This document shows positions 60,069 through 64,000 of a stretch of DNA of 64,000 bases, in pieces. Every line of letters begins with the position of its first letter. The stretch's first letter is position 1. The translations under genes were made by a program, and so were the position numbers. The stretch spans positions 1 through 64,000 of the forward strand of contig JBGSNA010000263.1 in assembly GCA_041739875.1 (NCBI GenBank), given 5' to 3'. The notes below the pieces were generated by a model. The model worked only from the letters and a program-made list of their open reading frames with translations, did no database searches and had not been told where the DNA came from. This DNA comes from JBBSJZ01 sp041739875. GTDB taxonomy: Bacteria > Planctomycetota > Planctomycetia > Pirellulales > Pirellulaceae.

Positions 60069-61652
60069 TCAGAGTTTACCAGAAGAGTCACTTTCTTTCG
60101 CGTTGTTACGAGTGCTTTTCTTCTCTTGTTTTCTCGGAGACGTCACGTTCTGAGTTTTATAAACACTCTCGTCCGGAAGTAATGAAGCCAGCGACTCGAT
60201 TGGTTCAGCGAACTTTGGGTCACTGGCGAGGTTGGTCCACTCATGCGGGTCCGCTTTTCGATCGTAGAGTTCAACGGTGCCGTCGTGGTAACGGATGAAG
60301 TGCCACTGAGAACTGGTGGCGGAGTAATTGCCTTGATCGAATGTCGTGAGCACAACGCGATCGGAGGCTTGTTTCGGATTTTTGAGTTGTGGCATAAGCG
60401 AGTGGCCAGAAAGCCCGGCGAGCGGCGAAAGCTGGCACAGGTCAATCATGGTTGGATAGAGATCGAGCAGGCTCGCGGGCACGTCGCAACTCTCGCCGAT
60501 GGAGAATGAGTCGGCGGATGCATTTCGAGCAGGCACGATCATCATCGGAACGCGAGTCGAACGCTGCCATCCCGTCCATTTGCCCCAATGTTCTTTTTCT
60601 CCGAGGTGCCATCCATGGTCGCTCCAGAGGATAACGATCGTATTGTCGGCATGTGGGCTCGCGTCGAGAGCATCGAGCATCTTGCCAATTTGTGCATCCA
60701 CAAACGAGACACAAGCCAGATACGATCGTACCGCCATCGGCCATTGGTTGTACTTGAGCACCGTGGCGTGTGAACCTGCTGTCACGGCCTCGATCGCTTG
60801 CGTTCTCCCGATGGGGCTCAGATCATCGAGATCGTCGGCCTTCACGACCGGCAACATGATGTCGATCCCTTCGTACATGTCGAAGTACTTCTTAGGAGCA
60901 AACAGCGGAATGTGCGGTCGATAGAACCCGGTCGCGATGAAGAATGGTTGGTCGTGCTGCCGGGCAAGATGCTTCGCGGTCCAGTCAGCGATCTGGCCAT
61001 CGCCCATGTCAAGATCGTCAATCGCCAAACTGCCCCAATCGAACGACTCGCCTTTGGTCTCCGTTGGCTCGCGATCGCTCGGCATACGATTGAGTGGCAA
61101 AACCACTTCGCGGCCTTTAAGTTCAGTGACGTGGCGTGGGTTACTTGTACTTTTTGTGTGGACTTCGTCGGTCGTGTAATTGACTTGCTTGGGCGTGAAT
61201 GGGCTCCATCGACACTCCGGAAAGAAGTCTTCATCGAACAAGTTGTCGGATGTTTGATGAAGCAATTTACCGCATCCGAATGTCCTGTACCCAGCGGATT
61301 TGAAGTGCTGGGGGATGAGCACCAGATCCGGTTGCATTTTGCGAATATTGGTTTGGTCATTAGCGAGCACGCCAGTTTCGAATGGGTGTCGACCGCTGAA
61401 TACGGCGGCTCGCGAAGGATTGCATAATGGCGCCGCACAGTGTGTGTTCGTGAACACGACGCCACGCTTGGCGAGTCGATCGATATTCGGTGTCTTGACT
61501 TGCGGATGACCACCGAGACAGCCGACCCAGTCGTTGAGATCGTCGATGGCAATGAATAGGACATTCGGTTTCGAAGCTGGTTCGGCCGCGCCGGCGAATG
61601 GACTGGCGAACGACACCAGCAAAAACGCGGTGGCAAGAGTGATGCGAAGCAT
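60069..61652 (-). CDS. Exported iduronate-2-sulfatase-like sulfatase
   Basis: A 527-residue sulfatase with signal peptide (ATAFLLVSFASPFAGAAE). The catalytic cysteine is C77 in CNPSRAAVFSG (the canonical CxPSR formylglycine motif). The early metal site is NVLFIAIDDLNDWVGCLGG, and the later one is VILWSDHGWHLGEKEHWGKW. The overall organisation, with GVLANDQTNIRKMQPD and FIATGFYRPHIPLFAPKKY, fits the iduronate-2-sulfatase-like group common in Planctomycetes. The C-terminus is a basic, Lys/Asn-rich tail (RKQEKKSTRNNAKESDS) that is unusual for the family. It is probably cotranscribed with the YHYH protein. Confidence 0.94.
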   Translation of the reverse strand: MLRITLATAFLLVSFASPFAGAAEPASKPNVLFIAIDDLNDWVGCLGGHPQVKTPNIDRLAKRGVVFTNTHCAAPLCNPSRAAVFSGRHPFETGVLANDQTNIRKMQPDLVLIPQHFKSAGYRTFGCGKLLHQTSDNLFDEDFFPECRWSPFTPKQVNYTTDEVHTKSTSNPRHVTELKGREVVLPLNRMPSDREPTETKGESFDWGSLAIDDLDMGDGQIADWTAKHLARQHDQPFFIATGFYRPHIPLFAPKKYFDMYEGIDIMLPVVKADDLDDLSPIGRTQAIEAVTAGSHATVLKYNQWPMAVRSYLACVSFVDAQIGKMLDALDASPHADNTIVILWSDHGWHLGEKEHWGKWTGWQRSTRVPMMIVPARNASADSFSIGESCDVPASLLDLYPTMIDLCQLSPLAGLSGHSLMPQLKNPKQASDRVVLTTFDQGNYSATSSQWHFIRYHDGTVELYDRKADPHEWTNLASDPKFAEPIESLASLLPDESVYKTQNVTSPRKQEKKSTRNNAKESDSSGKL

Positions 61653-61772
61653 GGTGAAGAACTTAGTTGCCTGAATTGGGTTCGGAGCCAGACCTAAGCC
61701 GCCAAGCGACGTCGATCGTGGATATACTTTCGGGAGATGTCATTCGCAATTCTACCTACTCCAGCTCACGCA

Positions 61773-63002
61773 ATGCTCCAGTCTCGTTTTGGTTTCGCTA
61801 CCCTTCTCGCTGTCGCCACCTTTCTCGCTTCGTGGTATTGTTCGACGGCCGTTGCTGAAGATTGGGTGCGTTGGCGTGGGCCAAACTTGGACGGTATCTC
61901 GCAAGAGACGAATTGGAAGTCGGATTGGCCGCAATCAGGGCCAAAAATTCTGTGGACTTGCGAAGTTGGGACTGGCTTTTCCTCCGTCGTTGTGCAGGGC
62001 GAACGAGCCTACACGATAGGGCATGTTGATGAGAACGATGTTGTTTATTGCCTTGACGTCCACGACGGGAAAACGATTTGGAAGCATGAGTACGCAGCAC
62101 CGCTGGACGATAGAGACTTCGAGGGTGGACCAACGTCAACACCGGCGATTGATGGTGACCGACTTTATGTGCTCAGCCGGGCTGGCGATTTATGTTGCTT
62201 GGATACTTTGACGGGGTCAGCTCACTGGCAAATCCAGATTGCGGATGCGGCTGACGTTCGAGTTCCGGGTTGGGGATTTTCGGCGCCGCCGCTGGTTGTC
62301 GGTGACAAGTTGGTGCTCAACGTGGGTGAATCGGGCGCAGTTCTCAACAAGCATGATGGCAAAATTCTTTGGTCCTCGGCTGACAAAGAATGTGGTTACG
62401 CCAGTCCAGTCCTGATACCCGGTGCCGTCAAACCTACTGTCGTCTTTGCCTCGGCGCGTGCGTTCATCGGTGTGGATCTGGAGACCGGAGAGCAACTCTG
62501 GTCCGAACGGTGGCTGACCAGTTTCAATTGCAATGCAGCGGACCCGATCATTCACAAGGCAAAGATGTTCGTGAGTGCTGGATACAACCGAGGCTCCGCA
62601 TTATTTGAGTTCCAAAACGAAAAGCCGCAACTCGTTTGGAAGTCGAAAGAGATGCAAAATCAGCTGCACAGCTCGTTGCTTTATAAGGAGCATCTTTACG
62701 GCATCGATGGAGACATGGACATGGGTGCTCGCTTGAAATGCATGGAATGGTCGACAGGCAAAGTGGTCTGGTCGGTTGAGGATCTTCGTCCCGGGGGCCT
62801 GTCCATCGCAGGCGGAAAGTTGCTCGTGTTAAGAGAAACTGGAGAGCTGTTGGTCGCTCCCGCCGCCCCCGATGGATTTTCGCCGATCGCACGCGGGCAA
62901 GTACTGCAAAGTAAGTGCTGGACCGTGCCCGTTCTCGCCAATGGTCGAGTGTATTGCCGCAGTATCCAGGGGCAAGTCGCATGTGTTGATTGTCGAGAGT
63001 AA
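61773..63002 (+). CDS. Exported PQQ-type beta-propeller protein
   Basis: A 409-residue exported protein with PQQ-like repeats. After a signal peptide (FATLLAVATFLASWYCSTAVA) it starts DWVRWRGPNLDGISQETNWKSDWP, the typical planctomycete opening. Several propeller blades follow with YCLDVHDGKTIWKHEY, CLDTLTGSAHWQIQIAD, GVDLETGEQLWSERW and KCMEWSTGKVVWSVEDLRPGG. It probably binds no PQQ and serves as a scaffold or sensor. I take the ATG at 61773; an ATG at 61737 would give a longer signal region. It is 62 bp upstream of the oxidoreductase gene and likely cotranscribed. Confidence 0.92.
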   Translation: MLQSRFGFATLLAVATFLASWYCSTAVAEDWVRWRGPNLDGISQETNWKSDWPQSGPKILWTCEVGTGFSSVVVQGERAYTIGHVDENDVVYCLDVHDGKTIWKHEYAAPLDDRDFEGGPTSTPAIDGDRLYVLSRAGDLCCLDTLTGSAHWQIQIADAADVRVPGWGFSAPPLVVGDKLVLNVGESGAVLNKHDGKILWSSADKECGYASPVLIPGAVKPTVVFASARAFIGVDLETGEQLWSERWLTSFNCNAADPIIHKAKMFVSAGYNRGSALFEFQNEKPQLVWKSKEMQNQLHSSLLYKEHLYGIDGDMDMGARLKCMEWSTGKVVWSVEDLRPGGLSIAGGKLLVLRETGELLVAPAAPDGFSPIARGQVLQSKCWTVPVLANGRVYCRSIQGQVACVDCRE

Positions 63003-63064
63003 GATGATTGGGCATTTCCAAGGATTTGCTTCTCGCTATTTCATGCATCCCCACGAGATCAACC

Positions 63065-64000
63065 ATGTCCGTTAACCGTCGTACGTTTCTCGCAACTACA
63101 GCGGCTGCCTCCGCAATCGTTGCTTCGCCGAGCGTTCATGCAGCTTCGAAAGATAAAAAATTTCGCACGGCGCTAATTGGCTCGGGCTGGTGGGGAATGA
63201 ATATTCTGCGTGAAGCATTGGCGGCTGGCCAAACCAAAGTCGTTGCCCTATGCGATGTGGATCGCGATAAGCTCGAACTTGCTGGCGAAGAAGTCACGGA
63301 TTTGTGTGGCGACGAACCGAATACATATACTGATTTTCGAGAATTGTTCGACAAAGAGGATATCGAAATCGCGGTCATCGCCACGCCTGATCATTGGCAC
63401 GCTCTCAATACATTGGCGGCGATTGAGAAGGGTGCTCACGTCTTTATCGAGAAGCCAACAGGGCACACGATCGGCGAGAGCCAAGCGATTCTTGCGGCCG
63501 CGCGTGCAGCTGACCGAGTTGTTCAAGTCGGTTTGCATCGGCGTATCGGTCCGCATCACGTTGCGGGGATAAAGTTTCTCAAGGACGGTGGTGCCGGCGA
63601 TATCGGCCTAGTGAAAATGTTTGTGCATAGCCGTGGTGGTGAGGAAACGCCGACAAAGAACAGTCCGCCTCCCGAAAACTTGGATTGGGACATGTACTGT
63701 GGTCCGGCGCCGCTGCGTCCATTCAATCGCAAGATTCATCCAGGCGGATTCCGCAACTATCTCGATTTTGCGAACGGTACACTTGGGGATTGGGGAGTGC
63801 ATTGGTTGGACCAAATGCTGTGGTGGTGTGACCAGCAATCGCCTCGAAGCGTGTACTCCACGGGCGGTCGTCCCATACGTGGTGAAGCTATTTTGAATGA
63901 CGAAGAACAAACGAGTGATACGCCGGATTGCCAAGTTGCAACGTACGAGTTCGACGACTTCACTGCGATCTGGGAACATCGACGCTTCGCCGGCGACGGG
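63065..64000 (+). CDS. Tat-exported Gfo/Idh/MocA-family oxidoreductase (partial, cut by window end)
   Basis: The gene runs off the right edge, with 312 codons visible. It begins with a twin-arginine signal (SVNRRTFLATTAAASAIVA), then a Rossmann fold with ALIGSGWWGMNILREAL and VVALCDVD, the HWHA segment in VIATPDHWHALNTLAA, and the EKP motif in VFIEKPTGHTIGES. The C-terminal Gfo/Idh/MocA domain follows (LGDWGVHWLDQMLWW). Such exported oxidoreductases are typical of Planctomycetes and may act on sugars or inositol derivatives in the periplasm with a bound NAD(P). The true end is outside the window. Confidence 0.93.
   Translation, partial: MSVNRRTFLATTAAASAIVASPSVHAASKDKKFRTALIGSGWWGMNILREALAAGQTKVVALCDVDRDKLELAGEEVTDLCGDEPNTYTDFRELFDKEDIEIAVIATPDHWHALNTLAAIEKGAHVFIEKPTGHTIGESQAILAAARAADRVVQVGLHRRIGPHHVAGIKFLKDGGAGDIGLVKMFVHSRGGEETPTKNSPPPENLDWDMYCGPAPLRPFNRKIHPGGFRNYLDFANGTLGDWGVHWLDQMLWWCDQQSPRSVYSTGGRPIRGEAILNDEEQTSDTPDCQVATYEFDDFTAIWEHRRFAGDG

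Noticed and set aside
60798..61427. 209-residue frame antisense to the second sulfatase
   Set aside because: Shadow of a conserved gene, no own signals.
1..64000. CRISPR arrays, tRNA or rRNA genes, insertion sequences, prophage
   Set aside because: No regularly spaced repeats, no transposase or integrase frame, and no cloverleaf-like sequence was noticed while reading. A tRNA scan was not possible here.

Overview
The window looks like the chromosome of a marine-type planctomycete of the Pirellulaceae (Rhodopirellula and relatives). The reasons are a planctomycete-type bacterial microcompartment (BMC) operon, two pairs of planctomycete exported c-haem and Tat proteins (DUF1592/DUF1552 and DUF1549-DUF1553/DUF1501), formylglycine sulfatases, a PEP-CTERM protein, an SHD1-domain protein, and many genes with no clear Shine-Dalgarno sequence. 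This is inferred from gene content; no taxonomic search was run.

Layout. 1-7.0 kb: housekeeping and carbohydrate genes (YjbQ, GH63-like glucosidase, phosphoglycerate kinase, an exported unknown, an SDR oxidoreductase). 7.2-15.8 kb: a DeoR regulator followed by an 11-gene BMC operon: PduL phosphotransacylase, two BMC-H shell proteins, acetate kinase, three BMC-P (EutN/CcmL) pentamers, a CoA-acylating aldehyde dehydrogenase, an uncharacterised cargo protein, a class II aldolase and an NAD-dependent lactate/malate-type dehydrogenase. 15.8-19.5 kb: a very large MscS-family channel on the opposite strand. 19.9-28.2 kb: an information-processing block (dnaG, rpoD, zinc-ribbon coiled-coil protein, coaE, rho, ribH, nusB). 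28.2-30.1 kb: a lipoprotein and a parvulin prolyl isomerase. 30.4-34.2 kb: the DUF1592/DUF1552 pair. 34.3-36.5 kb: a PEP-CTERM protein that overlaps a CCA-adding-type enzyme tail to tail. 36.5-42.3 kb: a TetR-MFP-RND efflux operon with a clear candidate operator. 42.5-46.7 kb: guaB, an SHD1 protein whose start lies inside guaB, and a CPBP protease. 46.7-51.5 kb: the DUF1501/DUF1549-DUF1553 pair. 51.7-64 kb: exported and accessory genes (two sulfatases, two small lipoproteins, a TPR-redoxin protein, a YHYH-PEBP protein, a PQQ-type beta-propeller and a Tat-exported Gfo/Idh/MocA oxidoreductase cut by the window end).

How the BMC genes fit together. The aldolase should split a deoxyhexulose phosphate (fuculose- or rhamnulose-1-phosphate) to lactaldehyde and DHAP. 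The aldehyde dehydrogenase would oxidise lactaldehyde to an acyl-CoA, PduL would convert it to acyl-phosphate with CoA recycling, and acetate kinase would make ATP. The dehydrogenase probably balances NAD/NADH. Four enzymes carry the same kind of amphipathic encapsulation helix: three at the N-terminus and the aldolase at its C-terminus. The overall system is known in Planctomycetes. The parts least explained are the 216-residue cargo protein, the malate-type specificity arginine in the dehydrogenase, the intercistronic hairpin before acetate kinase, the candidate operators at 7207-7278 and 8122-8136, and micro-repeats in the linkers of two cargo proteins.

Other recurring themes are short in-frame tandem repeats at or near signal peptides of exported proteins, gene overlaps, and perfect palindromes in divergent intergenic regions. 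I saw no tRNA, rRNA, CRISPR array, insertion sequence or prophage.
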